From assembly GCF_008728515.1 (NCBI RefSeq), contig NW_022161899.1, positions 1 through 64,000 of the forward strand: DNA of 64,000 nucleotides, in the 5' to 3' direction. The notes under the pieces are model-generated. The model was not told where the DNA came from and made no database searches. It saw only the letters and a list, made by a program, of their open reading frames with translations. The stretch's first letter is position 1, and every line of letters starts with the position of its first letter. Below are positions 20,963 through 32,936 of the stretch, piece after piece. Position numbers and translations under genes: made by a program. The DNA is from Papio anubis. Taxonomy: Eukaryota > Chordata > Mammalia > Primates > Cercopithecidae.

Positions 20963-22520
20963 CCTATTTGTTCAGTACCTAGTTTACTAGTTGCTGAGAT
21001 ATTTGAAAAGTTATCTCTCCTATTAGAGTGTCAGCATAATTCTAGGATGCTGAGATCCTGTAGATTTATAGCCTTGGTTTGGTTCAGTTACTTTTCAAAG
21101 TTCCAGCTAAATCCTAAGGCATACAGAAGGTGCGGTGCAGGTGTCTGAATATTTGTGCATTAATAATCCAAATAGCACTATTTTGTGGCTTTCCAAGGTC
21201 AATTAAATTCTTTCCCCCAGTGAGAAAGAACATCAACCTTACAACTCAGCTTTAGTTCTGGCTTCAAACCAGTTGGATTTGGACACTTCTTAATTTTACA
21301 GCTCCTTGTTTTTCTAACCACTCTTAGGGCTCCAAAATCATTTACTGTTTTTTTTTAGAGAAATCAACTAACCATTCTATGTCCTAGCATTATATTTTTC
21401 AAAAATTTCCCCAGTAGAAGTAAAAGCAATTTTACCAGTAACCTTTACTAACTTTTCTGAAATTGAGATGCCTCCCTAGACCTAAAAAGAGTTATTTCTA
21501 AATTTAGAGTTAGCTACTAGTAGTCTCTGTCTTTATTCACAGTGATCATAGTTCATTGTAGATCAGCAAAAAAAAACAAAAACAAAAACAAAAACAAAAT
21601 CTAACTTTTTTTAACAAGATTACATTTTGGGGCTTTGTCTCTACCCAGCAGAGGAAAACAGGATGGGAGATAAAACAGTCCATCTAAGCAATTTCTCAAG
21701 CCTTTATAGCCTCTTACTTCTGCCAAGCAGATCTTAAGTAACAAAATAAATACACTTTGTGTGAATCAAGAGTGGAGCATTTGGGGAGGTAAGTCAAAGA
21801 GATAGCTTCCAAGTCACTTGTAATAAATATATCTGGAACAAAAAAACATTTGCTTCACAAGTTAGATTTGTGATTACCAAATTAGACCTTGCTTGGTGCC
21901 AAAGAGCTGGATGCTGAGAGACTGCCCCTCTCCTCCCATTGCACTGAGCCTTAACCTCCTGAATTCCTGTCCAGCACTTGTAGGTATCTGGGGTCAACTG
22001 TGTCCATGTGGAAAAAATAAAAGAAATTCCATCAAATATTTGTTCTACTTTATTTATAAGAGTTTATTTTGTGCCATATTAAAATATTTTAAAGGGCTTC
22101 CTTGATACAATACACCAACAGTTCATGATTTCCTATCCTTTCAAAAATGTTTGTATCCTTTCCCGAGAGCAAGGAAGGTAGGAACCACATTTTCTAATAA
22201 TTGTCCATCATTCAGAACCAGAGATGAAAAGAAGATACTTAGGCTTCTATTGTAATTTGATATCTTTAGGTTTGTAGAAATCTTTTCTGATTATAAGTTT
22301 TAGGAGAGTATATTAACCAAAAATTATAGGAGGAAATATTATCTGAGTTGTAGTACAGCATATAGTTCGTAAGCTATTTTTAATTTATTTGAAAAGCAAA
22401 TATTTGACATTTTGCAAAAATTAATATATTTTAGCTTTTTATTTATCTCGAAGCATAGGACCTCATTTCATCCCTAACTATTCAGAATAACATGACAGAT
22501 ACAGATTTAAATGTCCTATT
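20963..22520. other. Single-copy AT-rich sequence
   Basis: No recognised gene. Includes a (CAAAAA)n tract listed separately. Confidence 0.4.
21567..21600. repeat. (CAAAAA)n microsatellite
   Basis: Four or more AAAAAC units in a row. Confidence 0.85.
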
Positions 22521-22532
22521 TTAAAAAGGAAA

Positions 22533-22650
22533 TTGGGCTGGGCATGGTGGCTCATGCTTGCAATCCTAGCACGTTGAGAGGCCGAGATGGGAGGATCGCA
22601 TGAGGCCAGAAATTCAAGACCAGCCTAGTCAGCATAACAAGACCTTACCT
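22533..22650 (+). mobile_element. Alu left monomer (FLAM-like)
   Basis: Single left monomer, 'gggctgggcatggtggctca' to 'aacaagaccttacctc', followed by a T/A tract. The pair of elements 22533-23018 is flanked by 'aggaaattg' on both sides (22526 and 23020 areas). Confidence 0.75.
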
Positions 22651-22703
22651 CTTTTTTTTTTTTTTAATTTTTTTAATTTTTTTTTATTTTTAAGAAAAAA
22701 AGA
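22651..22703. repeat. T-rich then A-rich tract
   Basis: Runs of T broken by AA, then 'aagaaaaaaagag'. Lies between the two Alus. Confidence 0.8.
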
Positions 22704-23005
22704 GGCTGGGCACAGTGGCTCACACCTGCAGTCCCAGCACTTTGGGAGGCCAAGGCAGGCGAATCACCTGAGGACAAGAGTTCAAGACCAGCCTGACCAA
22801 CATAGTGAAACCCCATCTCTATTTTCTAAAAATGCAAAAATTAGCTGGGTGCGGTGGCAAACCCCTGTAATCCCAGCTACTTGGGAGGCTGAGGCAGGAG
22901 AATCACTTAAACCAAGGAGGTGGAAGTTGCTGTGAGCAAGATCATGCTACTACACTCCAGCCTGGGCGACACAGCAAGACTCCATCTCAAAAAAAAAAAA
23001 AAAGA
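22704..23005 (+). mobile_element. AluS-like
   Basis: Full-length Alu with 'ctccatctcaaaa' end and a GA-rich tail; inserted in or beside the tail of the monomer before it. Confidence 0.93.
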
Positions 23006-23029
23006 GAGAGAAAGAAAAGAGGAAATTGC

Positions 23030-24808
23030 TCCGATAGATTTAGCAAATGGTTATCATTGTACTCAATGCAGAACATGCTTGAGATTAATTTTTCTTTTGC
23101 AGCATATAAAACATACTACAAGGTTCTTTAAATGTCTCTGAAACAATATACTGTCTAGAAGAATATAATGCCAATAATTATTTTCCTAAGTTGAATTGAT
23201 CCTTAATCCAAATCAAATGATTAATATAGAGTATGGGAGGTAGGATGTTTCTTCTTTTGGCTGCTTGCTTGCTGATTTAAGATGTGTTTGTAGTTATACT
23301 GTGATTAAAAACCTTTTAAAAATATTTCATTGTATATCATCAAAATTGCTTTATTAAATGTGTCATTTAAGTCTCTGGTCACTTGCAATTTTTTTTAAGG
23401 TTAGGTATAAATATGTTTTCATGAAATTGTTCCATAATGTCAAGATACAGTAGAAAGACTTTTAAACTAAAAAAGTGTTTTAAAAATCTGTTATCACAGA
23501 CTGGTGCACCCCCCGCCTTTCACTAAACTATATTAACTAAGATTGGTCTTTGGGACTCTGGAGATTTTTAATTTATTTATAGGTGCGACAGAACTCTTAA
23601 AAAAAAAAAAACATTTTGTTTAGGGATTAGACCAATTTTAATTTTAAAATAATGTATGTATTGTCATCTAGGAAATATTATTGTAGATCTTCCTCAAATG
23701 GAATGGATTTGTTCTAAACAAAATAAGATGATTAGATCGTGTCTAAATCATTGTTTTTCATTATTTAATTAAAAGTGATCCACTGAAATATAGAAAATTT
23801 AAGCAGAAATTACTTAGATATGTTTAATGTGACTTCAGGGAAATAAGCGGGGACTATGGGTTTACATCAAAGACAAAATAAGTATGTCCAGCACAATTCT
23901 TACTTGCCTATTTCTTTAAATCAATTTAACAAATATTTACTGAGTTGATGCCAGGACTTACTATGAGCAAGACACTCTCCCTCCCAGCTGTGGCAGACAT
24001 CTACTGAATAAAAGAGTCTCTGCCTTCCCTTTTAAGATTAGAGAGGCCACACCAGATATTCAAATTGATTCTGTTGATAAAAGGTCTTTAGAAGTCTGGC
24101 ATCGTATCACTTCCCTCAGAGTTACAAGCTCCAGGAGTTTAGAAAACATCAAAAGGAAACATTTTTTGGTAAGACCAGTCCTAGGCACAGAGCCACAGAT
24201 ATGGTCCTTGTCCTGTCTTCTGTTGCCCAGAGCAGTCTAGAATAGCCTGGAACTTTTAAGATTAACTACGTAGCAGGAGCTCTGATGAAATGGTTCATAT
24301 GTTATTTGTCTCACCATTTTGAATGTACTTTTATTTCCTGCCAGATCCATCTCCTAGAGTTCAGGAAGTTTTGATTTTTTGCAAATTTGCCTCAAAAGGT
24401 GATTCCATTGAGATTTGCAGACTTTTGATGTTTCACATGTATTTATTTTTACAAACTTGGAATTTTCAGCATTAGTCAGAATCACCTTTACAAAGACTGT
24501 AAAGTTGGCATGCTACAGAGCCATGTAAAAGGTAAGTTGGAGGGCAGCTGAGGAGAGAAGGAAAAAGAAGAAAATATCCATTCAGGTGATTTGCAGTGCA
24601 TGAGTTCTTAACATTATTTGAATGTTTCCCCAGTGCAGTCTAAAATAAGATGAAAACAAAACAACAACAATAAAAAAACAAAAACCTCCAGCACCAACTC
24701 AATTAGCTTAATTTTTTTCTACCCCAAACTAAAATATATTCAATATAATCCATAACTTCACAAAAAAAATAAAAAATATAATTAAAAATTAGAAATAATT
24801 AGAAAACT
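23030..24808. other. Single-copy AT-rich sequence
   Basis: 1.8 kb. A short L2-like piece at 23930-23985 ('ttaacaaatatttactgagt') is the only family trace seen. Confidence 0.4.
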
Positions 24809-25095
24809 TTTTTTTTAACTTTTATTTTTTGATGTTGCCCTGGCTGGAGTGCAGTGGATCTCTGCCCACTGCAACCTCTGCCTCCCGGGTTCAAGCCATT
24901 CTCATGCCTCAGTCTCCCAAATAGCTGGGATTACAGGCACACGCCACCAAACCCAGCTAATTTTTTGTAGTTTTAGTAGAGACAGAGTTTCACCATGTTG
25001 GCCAGGCTGGTCTCAAACTCCCGACCTCAGGTGATTCACCTGCCTCGGCCTCCCAAAGTGCTGGAATTACAGATGTGAGCCACCGCTCCCAGCCT
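24809..25095 (-). mobile_element. Alu
   Basis: Reverse Alu with T-rich tail and 'gttgccctggctggagtgca' at its 3' side, ending 'accgctcccagcc'. Near full length. Confidence 0.92.
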
Positions 25096-25099
25096 GGTA

Positions 25100-26340
25100 G
25101 GTTTTATTTTTAATATGTTTTATGAAAATTTTCAAATATGTAACAAAAGTAAAGAGAATTGTGTAATGAACCCCATATACCCCATCACTCAACTTCAACA
25201 ATCTCAAGATAGTGCTACTTGGTCCATCTATCCTTTGTGTGTACATATTTTAAAGCTAATCTCAGACACCATGTGATTTCACCCCTGCTCACTAAATATA
25301 CCCCATTCTCTACAACATATAGACATTTTCTTAGATAGGCACAATGCCATTATCATACCTACTAAAATTAGTAATAATTCCTTAATGTTATCTATATTGT
25401 GATCACACCCAGTTTATATTCACAGATTTCCCTAATTGTCTTTAAAACACCAAACAGTAGATTAGTTTCTTATTTTTCTCAACTATCTTTTAATCTTGGC
25501 ATCTAAAGTAGCCCATTCTTACCTTTTTTATGGCATTAACTAGAAGAAAACTCCTTAACTGTCCCATAGAATGTTCCATTTTCCAGATCTATGTGTTGCT
25601 TCCTTGTGAAGTTGTTTAACTTGCCCCACTAACCTCCTATTGTAAACTTGACGTTGGTTCTATCAGTTTAGTTCAGTTCAGGTTTGACTTTTAGGCAACC
25701 ATACTTCATAGCTGGTGCTGTGTGTTCCATACTACATCATATCAGAGGGCACAGAATGTCAGTTTGTCCATTTTTCAATGAAGCTGAGATTGATCAATAT
25801 GTTCAAGAGATGCCAGCTGGATCCCGCTATTGTAAAGTTCCCATCTGCCTTTTATCAAATGGTTTCACCTACTTATTCCTATTGTCTGAATTGAAGATTC
25901 ATTAGGAGCTGCAAAATAGGGATGTTCTTTTTTTTTTTTTGAAACGGAATCTTAACCTGTCACCCAGGCTGGAGTGCAGTGGCACTGTCTCGACTCACTG
26001 CAAACTCTGCCTCCCAGATTCAAGCAATTCTCCTGCCTCAGCCTCCCAAGTAGCTGGGATTACAGGTGCCTGCCATCACACCTGGCTAATTTTAGTATTT
26101 TTAGTAGCCATAGGGTTTCATCATGTTGGCCAGGTTGGTCTTGAACTCCTGACCTCAGGTGATCCACCCACCTCAGTCTCCCAAAGTGCTGAGATTACAG
26201 GTGTGAGCCACCATGCCCTTCCAGGATGTTCTAATTGAGCATTAGCATGTGAAGGAATATACTTGGTGGCAGGCACCTTCTTTCCCTGAAAGGTCCATGA
26301 GATCTTAGAATTCATTCAATTAGAATGTTTGTAATAAAGT
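25100..26340. mobile_element. L1M 3' fragment split by an Alu
   Basis: 'aatgaaccccatataccccat' type text, 'cataccta' and 'gtgctgtgtgttccatac' with 'catatcagagggcac' resemble the 3' region of old L1M elements. It resumes after the Alu at 26223 ('gatgttctaattgagcat'). Subfamily and exact limits are unsure. Confidence 0.5.
25928..26222 (-). mobile_element. Alu
   Basis: Reverse Alu. Flanks 'gggatgttc' and 'aggatgttc' form the target-site duplication. Confidence 0.94.
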
Positions 26341-26434
26341 TCATGAAAATACATGATCACAAGAAGGCAGCTAAGAAGGCACCAAATCCCTCTAAATTCC
26401 ATTCAAATGAAGATTTAAAAAAAAACCTTTAGTT

Positions 26435-26706
26435 GGCCGGGCGCGGTGGCTCACGCCTGTAATCCCAGCACTTTGGGAGGCCGAGGCGGGCGGATCACAA
26501 GGTCAGGAGATCGAGACCACAGTGAAACCCCGTCTCTACTAAAAATACAAAAAATTAGCCGGGCGCGGTGGTGGGCGCCTGTAGTCCCAGCTACTCAGGA
26601 GGCTGAGGCAGGAAGAATGGCGTGAACCCGGGGAGGCGGGCTTGCAGTGAGCCGAGGTCGCCACTGCCTCCAGCCTGGGGGCGACAGCTGTGAGACTCGT
26701 CTCAAA
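26435..26706 (+). mobile_element. AluY with clustered small indels
   Basis: Young Alu flanked by 'aaaaacctttagtt' on both sides (26421 and 26703 areas). It lacks 'catcctggctaacatg' in the left arm and has several one-base gains and losses toward its end ('gaggtcgccactgcctcc', 'ggggaggcgggc'). Confidence 0.92.
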
Positions 26707-26719
26707 AACCTTTAGTTTC

Positions 26720-27149
26720 AAAGCTTGGTTTGTTATTTAAGTTGTTAAAGTCTAGCTCCATTCAGAAGCAGCTATTGATATTTTCACTTTGTCAATCACG
26801 TCATATTGTCACTGATATTATCACTGTCATATTGTTGGGAGGGTTCCCACCAGTTATACAATATTCCAAATATGATCTATTAATTTTTCTATTTATAACA
26901 GAGCTCATCCATATCTGCAAGAAGAAACATTCTCACCCAATCTGAAATTAATTATAGAATTATTCCCTTTATAGAATGTTAAAAAGTTGGAAACAATTCT
27001 CTCTGAGGGGGAAATCTCCAGGGAAATGAATATTCCCAGATTGCAGGTCAGGCCACACAGAGAACCACCATGGGACTGAAAGGCTAGAGAGAAGGAGGCT
27101 TTCTAAGCAATGGGCATTTCTCTAGAAACAGACTAGATTCAAGAGACCG
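26720..27149. other. Single-copy sequence, nothing recognised
   Basis: No recognised gene or repeat. Confidence 0.4.
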
Positions 27150-27262
27150 CTCATTCAAATGCCTAGGCCCTGCTCCCAGAGATGTGGATTTACTAAATCT
27201 CTTCCTTTAAAAATCCTTTCTGGATCATGACGCAGCTGATCCAGAGACCACATTTGAGGAAA
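27150..27262 (+). mobile_element. MER5A-like fragment
   Basis: 'gcctaggccctgctcccaga' and 'gctgatccagagaccacatt' then 'gaggaaacc' follow the MER5A consensus. Confidence 0.55.
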
Positions 27263-27784
27263 CCTCATGATGCTAATAGAATCAGGTAAAATAGAAAACA
27301 TGCTGTCATTTGGAAGGAGGTGAGCACTCTTAGGACTACAGTTATGGTTTACCAGACAACTCTAGATGCCACCAGTGTGGCCTGGTGTTGACTCTGGTGG
27401 TTTCTTGCCGGTATATTCTTTGGTGTTTTTTTTGGGGGGGGGGAACACCCTAAGAAACCATTTCTCATTTCCACAAAGTGAGCATGGCTAGAGCTGCCCA
27501 TTCCTTCAGAAGAGATGGCAGCCTCCCACATTCCCACAAATAGACAAGTGATGAAACAGGAAATTATTTATAAGGGGGATCTTTCTACTCCTTTATCTTG
27601 ACTTTGCCCGTTTTTAAGACTCCCCAAAGATACTGGCTCAAATTTTAATTCTGCAATCGAGGACTATTTTGGGGTTTCTGTTTTCTACTTTATCGGATTC
27701 TGTTCAAGATTATGCAGATCAATCCTGTCAAAAGTAATCACTCCCAATGGGGGCAGTTTACTAAAGAGGAAAATGAAAATTGAA
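27263..27784. other. Single-copy stretch with a T/G homopolymer
   Basis: 27425-27443 is a run of T followed by a run of about 10 G. Otherwise nothing recognised. Confidence 0.4.
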
Positions 27785-27900
27785 GCGGGAATCAGGAAAC
27801 CTGGGTTCTACTGGTGGCTCCACAGTAAATATGTGACCTTGGACATGTCTCTTCACTTTTAACATCAGAGTAATTTTATTTGCAAAATGAACAGGTTGTG
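27785..27900 (+). mobile_element. MIR SINE
   Basis: 'aggaaacctgggttctactg' and 'atgtgaccttggacatgtct' with 'tttgcaaaatgaacagg' follow the MIR core and its 3' part. It probably continues after the Alu at about 28202. Confidence 0.75.
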
Positions 27901-28201
27901 GCTGGGCACGGCGGCTCATGCCTGTAATCCCAGCACTTTGGGAGACCGAGGCAGGCGGATCACTTGAGATCAGGAGTTCGAGACCAGCCTGGCCAACATG
28001 GTGAAACCCTGTCTCTACTAAAATTACGCAAATTAGCCGATGTGGTGATGCACACCTGTTATCCCAGCTACTCAGGAAGCTGAGGTGGGAGAATCGCTTG
28101 AACCCCGGAGGCAGAGGTTGCAGTGAGCCGAGATCACGCCACTGCACTCCAGCCTGGGCGGCAGAGAGGCTCCATCTCTAAATAAATAAATAAATAAATA
28201 A
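27901..28201 (+). mobile_element. AluS-like with (AAAT)n tail
   Basis: Full Alu ending in an (AAAT)n microsatellite tail. Confidence 0.94.
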
Positions 28202-28652
28202 GGAATAGGTTGAGTCTAATCATTAATAATTCCACTTCTAACTTTCTGTTATTTCTCGGCATATCTATAAAATGTGTAATTGATGTCATTCATATGGCAC
28301 TTACAATGTACTGCTTTGTGCTGTGGCTGGTGCTCTGGTCTTCTTTCCTGGAGCAGCTGAAATGTATTTCATATTGTGTAGTGGACGCTGTGATGCTTTC
28401 GCTGAGGCACTCCTCCCCAGCCACTGGGGTGTTGGCGGCTGATGGCATTTATCTGAGTCCCTGTCCAGCCCTTCCAGGCATGTGGGATGCGAGGTGGAGG
28501 GAGGTGATGGCCAGCATCCAGTGACCATGTGACTGGCGTTCAAATACAGGGCACCACTTCCTTCCTCCCATGTAGGCAGTGGGCAACAAAGACCACGAGG
28601 GAAAGCTCTAAAGAGCTTCTCCCATCAGAGCTTCCCTTGCAATGGGCAGAGG
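28202..28652. other. MIR remnant then single-copy sequence
   Basis: 'atatctataaaatgtgtaat' near 28261 suggests the end of the MIR. After that nothing is recognised. Confidence 0.35.
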
Positions 28653-28958
28653 TGTTTTTTTTGTTTTGTTTTGTTTTTTGACATGGAGTCCCACTCTGTC
28701 ACCCAGGCTGGAGTGCAGTTGCGTGATCTCGGCTCACTGCAAACTCCGCCTCCCAGGTTCAAGCGATTCTCCTGCCTCAGCCTCCCGAGTAGCTGAGACT
28801 ACAGGCACCTGCCACCATGCCTGGCTAATTTTTGTATTTTTAGTAGAGATGGGGTTTCATCATATTGGCCAGGCTGGTCTCCAACTCCTGACCTTGTGAT
28901 TCGCCTGCCTCGGCCTCCCAAAGTGCTGGGATTACAGGCGTGAGCTACCGCGCCCTGC
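28653..28958 (-). mobile_element. AluS-like
   Basis: Reverse Alu with a (TTTTG)n tail and 'ctaccgcgccctgc' end. Confidence 0.94.
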
Positions 28959-29769
28959 GGACCGAGGTCTTTTCATGACTGTATCACAGTCCAATCTTTT
29001 CCTCGTGTAGCCTGCTTTCCTTACTCCCTCAATAGTATGTTCCTGAAAGCACTCCCTAGTCAACCCACTGCATGCAAATCTCAGAGTCTCACAGTCTGTT
29101 TTTTGGTGATAGTAATTCTGTTCCTCACCACCTTCCTGTCTCTCCCATGTATCCACCCAGCTCCTGTGCAAGGTAGGCTGAAATGAACCAACATCAGCAG
29201 AGGCTGCGGCAGGGTGAGAGAGCAGCCCATGCTGGGAGAAGCCCTGGTCTTTGTCTCCACATATGCTGAAACTGACAGTGTTTCTCCCAGAGTCCAAGTC
29301 TCCATTAGCCAAGCCAAGAGCAGAGGAAATGTTCTCCACTGGTAAGGCTCACTGTATTTTGTTCCTGCACATCTCTTTCCATGTGTGTATCTAATTCCTG
29401 GCAGCAGCTAGAGGCGAGGGACTGGGTCCTACGTAACTTGTCGAAGACCAACAGAATATTGAAAAGTTGGCCTGTCTTTTTTTCTTCTAAAATTAGAGAA
29501 AACCCCTGGTTTTCAAACTGCTTCCTCTTTCAAATGAAAACCAGGAGGAAACTGATCACACAGTGACGGTCTGGGATCCATCATCATAGATGGTGTCAAG
29601 GTTTCAGAAGGGTTTGCTGTTCCCTTCTATAATAAAGAGGAAAATTGCTTTTAGCCAACCCCTGGCTCCTCACATATTGTGATACATTGACTTTGTTGTT
29701 GCTCTTATGAGAGTGGTATGCAATTTTAAACTAGATTAATTCAAAATCAACACACAGATACACACACAT
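28959..29769. other. Unassigned; possible old LTR
   Basis: 28970-29100 ('gtagcctgctttccttactc', 'actgcatgcaaatctcagag') has the style of an ancient LTR 3' end, but I cannot name it. A 135-codon minus frame here begins in single-copy DNA and runs into the neighbouring Alu; I do not treat it as a gene. Confidence 0.3.
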
Positions 29770-30007
29770 CTTTTTTTCTTTTTCTTTTTCTTTTTTTTTT
29801 TTTTTTTTTTGATAGCATTTTGCTCTTTCACCCAGGTTGGAGTGCAGTGGCACACTCATGGCTCACTGCAGCCTCCACCTCCTGGGCTCAAGCGATCCTT
29901 CCACCTCAGCCTCCTTTGGAGGCTGGGACTACAGGCATGCACTACCATGCCCTGGCTAATTTTTGTATTTTTTGTAGAGACAGGGTTTCACCATGTTGCC
30001 CAGGCTC
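29770..30007 (-). mobile_element. 5'-truncated Alu
   Basis: Long T/C tail, then reverse Alu that stops inside the left monomer at 'catgttgcccaggct'. Flanks 'cacacatcttt' and 'cacacatatcttt' indicate truncation at insertion. Confidence 0.9.
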
Positions 30008-30744
30008 ACACATATCTTTACCTTTAGGGCCAGCTGACTGCATTATGTCCTCTTCTGCTAACATAAACCTTTCAAACAATGGATACTTACTTTCATTATG
30101 CAGTATAATTTCCTTCTGCTGTATACTTTCCTTCAATAGCCAGGAGTATCTGTGCCTGATTTTTTTTTTTTTTCACTCAATTTTTTGGTCGGGATCTCAG
30201 ACATTTGATATGATTTATGGAAGCACAGTCCTTTGAAATAAGACAATGAACTGCAGACTTGGGCATATTTAAATAATTCAAACATTGTCGAATATTGTGT
30301 GGTTCCAAGAGGAAAGAAGAACCGTCGACACCAGAAAATTTCCTGCTGGAATTCTGCCAAAGAATAGCTAGGGAGGTCCATCATTACGGGACTTCACTGT
30401 TTGTAAATTTAATAAACGACTCACATCTGCTTATAATATCATGGAAGTCTATGGGAAAAGTACTTCTTATATAAAGCACATGGCTTATTTTAAAAATCAA
30501 TGTTTTCTTCTTGTTGTATTTGTCAGCTTATACAGGAAAAACACTACACCTGCATTTACACTTAAGAGTCTAGGCCACAGCTTTCATGTCCTACTTGTGC
30601 TTTGAGTCACAGCATAATATGGCTGAGACCTTCGAAATCATCTAGCCTCTCCCCATCATGGTGCAGCCAAGGCCCAGAAGAGGTAAAGGATCCAGGGCAG
30701 TGCACCTGGAGTTAGTGCCAGTCAGGGCTCAGAGGGTGCCACAC
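30008..30744. other. Single-copy sequence, nothing recognised
   Basis: Includes a short T run at 30161-30173. No gene or family recognised. Confidence 0.4.
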
Positions 30745-31070
30745 CCTGTCCTTCCTTCCTCTCTCCCCCTCCCTCCCTCCTTCCCTTCCTTCTTCGATAT
30801 TTCCTCTTTCCTTCCTTCTGTCCTTCCTTCTGTCTTTCCTTCTTTCTTTCCTTCCTTCGTTTTTCCCTCCTTCCTTCCTTCCTTCCTCCTCTCTCCTTCC
30901 CTCCCACCTTGCTTCCCTTCTTTCCTTCCTTCCTCCATTTTTCTTCCTTCCTTCCTTCCTTTCTTGCTCCCTCCCTCCCTCCCTCACTTCTTTCCTTCTT
31001 TCCTTCCCCGCTTTCTTCCTCCCTTCCTCCCTTCCTCCCTCCCTGCCTTCCTTCTTTTCTGCCTTTCTTG
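30745..31070. repeat. (TTCC)n/(GGAA)n polypyrimidine tract
   Basis: About 325 bp almost free of purines on the plus strand, made of TTCC, CTCC and TTTC units. The minus strand is a GGAA microsatellite. The long frames through it (up to 162 codons) are artefacts of the repeat. Confidence 0.95.
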
Positions 31071-31714
31071 TTGTGGACTAGGTTACTTGGACTCGTTAGT
31101 TTATGGCACATTAGCAGCATCACTGACTGTCCCTCTCACATTTTAGCCCAGTGGATCACTTCCTTCCTCCCATATAGGCACCATTCTGATGTGTTTAATG
31201 TGCATGATTTTAATTTTTACACGTTTGAAAAATGTGTCTGTCCCCTCCTCCCCACCTTGCAGTATGCTTGAAGATCTGCCCATATTGTCCTGCATGTGAG
31301 CATGTAGCCGATTGCTTCCCGCTGCTGCGGTTCTCCAAGGCTACAGCTTTTCCTGCTGTATCCCCTGGCCTCCTAGCCAATTCATCCAACAGCAGTTCCA
31401 TCACAGCCAATCTGGGCTCACTTGCTCTCTCTCAAGCAAAAATCACATGTTTTCCCTTATTAAACGTATATAAGACAGAACAAGTCCAAGGAATATAAGT
31501 GATTTAGCAGTGGCTTCAATAACCTTTCACCTCTAGATAAATTGCTGGTATGATTTAATATAATACAGACATAAAGTGTTCAAAAGCTATTTTTATTCCA
31601 TCAAAATGGGTGAAGTGCTTTTAAAATGTTTTGCCAGTACTACAGTTCCCAAGAGAAAAATATCTTCATTGTTCTTTTTTTTTTTTTTAAAGGAAAAGAA
31701 AGTTGGCAGGAGGA
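31071..31714. other. Single-copy sequence, nothing recognised
   Basis: No recognised gene or repeat; a T run lies at 31676-31688. Confidence 0.4.
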
Positions 31715-31935
31715 TGGGGGATTGAACCATTTTTCTGAAGGGCAATTTGCCAATATGTTTCCAAAGCCTTTGATCTAGTAATTCAACTTCTAGGAATTTA
31801 TCATAAGGCAATAATAAAGGGTAGGTGCAAAGATTCATCAAAGAATGTTCACTGCAGCAGTATTTATAATTGTGAAAAAAGTAGATTCAATCTCAATATG
31901 CCACAATAAAGGATGAGTTGAACTATGACATATTC
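31715..31935 (+). mobile_element. L1M 3' region fragment
   Basis: 'aagggcaatttgccaatatg', 'attcaacttctaggaattta' and 'gttcactgcagcagtattta' match the sense strand of an old L1 near the ORF2/3' UTR. Confidence 0.65.
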
Positions 31936-31942
31936 TACTAAT

Positions 31943-32040
31943 TAACTCATTCAACATATATTTATTGGGTTTCTGCTGTGTACCAGCATGGCACTAAAGG
32001 CTGGAGATATCAAGAGGATCAAAATAAACAGGGTTCCAAC
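31943..32040 (-). mobile_element. L2 LINE 3' end
   Basis: 'ttcaacatatatttattggg' and 'ctgtgtaccagcatggcac' then 'ggctggagatatcaag' are the reverse L2 end. Confidence 0.65.
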
Positions 32041-32138
32041 CTGGAAAACAGTGGGCCATTAAACCTGCCTCTCTGGGAATACTCATGACACAATCAGTGA
32101 TTAAAGTAGGACACAAAGAAACACATATTTATGGAGGG

Positions 32139-32428
32139 CCTTTTTTTTTTTTTTTTTTTTTGAGATGGAGTCTTGCTCTGTCACCCAGGCTGGAGTGCAG
32201 TGACATAATCAGCTCACCAGCCTCTGCCTCCCAGGTTCCGCGCCAATTCTCCTGCCTCGACTCCTGGTAGCTGGCACTACAGGTGCCGACACCACACCGG
32301 CTGTTTTGTTTTTAGTGGAGATGATTCTCACCGTGTTAGCCAGGGTCTCAATCTCCTGACCTCAAGTGATCTGCCTGCCTCAGCCTCCCAAAGTGCTGGG
32401 ATTACAGGCTTGAGCCACCGAGTCCGGC
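32139..32428 (-). mobile_element. Alu with many single-base indels
   Basis: Reverse Alu with about 20 bp of T tail. Between 32205 and 32350 many single bases are missing ('caattctcctgcctcgactc', 'accacaccggctgttttg'). Confidence 0.9.
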
Positions 32429-32430
32429 CT

Positions 32431-32605
32431 TTTGTTTGTTTTTAGAGACAGAGTCTTACTATGTTTCCCAGGCTGGAGTGCAGTGGTTATTCACAGGCAC
32501 TATCATAGCTTACTGCAGCCTTGAACACCTGGCCTCAAGTGATCTCTTGCCTCAGCCTCCCCAGTAATTAAGACTACAGGCTGTGCCACCACGCCCAGCT
32601 AACAC
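32431..32605 (-). mobile_element. AluJ-like, left arm missing
   Basis: Reverse Alu covering the right-arm side, 'gagacagagtcttactatgt' to 'ccaccacgcccagctaac'. The next Alu begins where it stops. Confidence 0.85.
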
Positions 32606-32911
32606 ATTATTGTTATTATTATTTTTGAGACAGGGTCTCACTCTGTCACCCAGGTGGGAGGGTAGTAGTGCGATCTCAGCCCACTCCAATCTCCTTTTCC
32701 CAGGTTCAAGCGATTCTTTTGCCTCAACCTCCCCAGTAACTGGGATTTCAGGCATGCACCACCACGCCCAATTAATTTTTGTTTTTTTGGATTTTTTTTA
32801 GTAGAGATGCGATTTCACCATGTTGACCAGGCTTGTCTTAAACTCCTGAGCTCAAGTGATCTGCCCTCCCAAAGTGCTGGGATTATAGGTGTGAGCCACT
32901 GCACCCGGCCC
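32606..32911 (-). mobile_element. AluS-like
   Basis: Full reverse Alu. Flanks 'aacacattattgttatt' and 'aacacgttattattac' form a target-site duplication. Confidence 0.93.
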
Positions 32912-32936
32912 CAACACGTTATTATTACAGTGTAGA

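Noticed and set aside
28932..29339. 135-codon minus-strand frame
   Set aside because: It runs out into a neighbouring Alu and has no recognisable protein features; flanking sequence looks like an old LTR.
30658..31146. 162-codon plus frame and 133-codon minus frame
   Set aside because: Both are translations of the TTCC/GGAA repeat (poly Pro/Ser/Phe and poly Lys/Glu/Gly).
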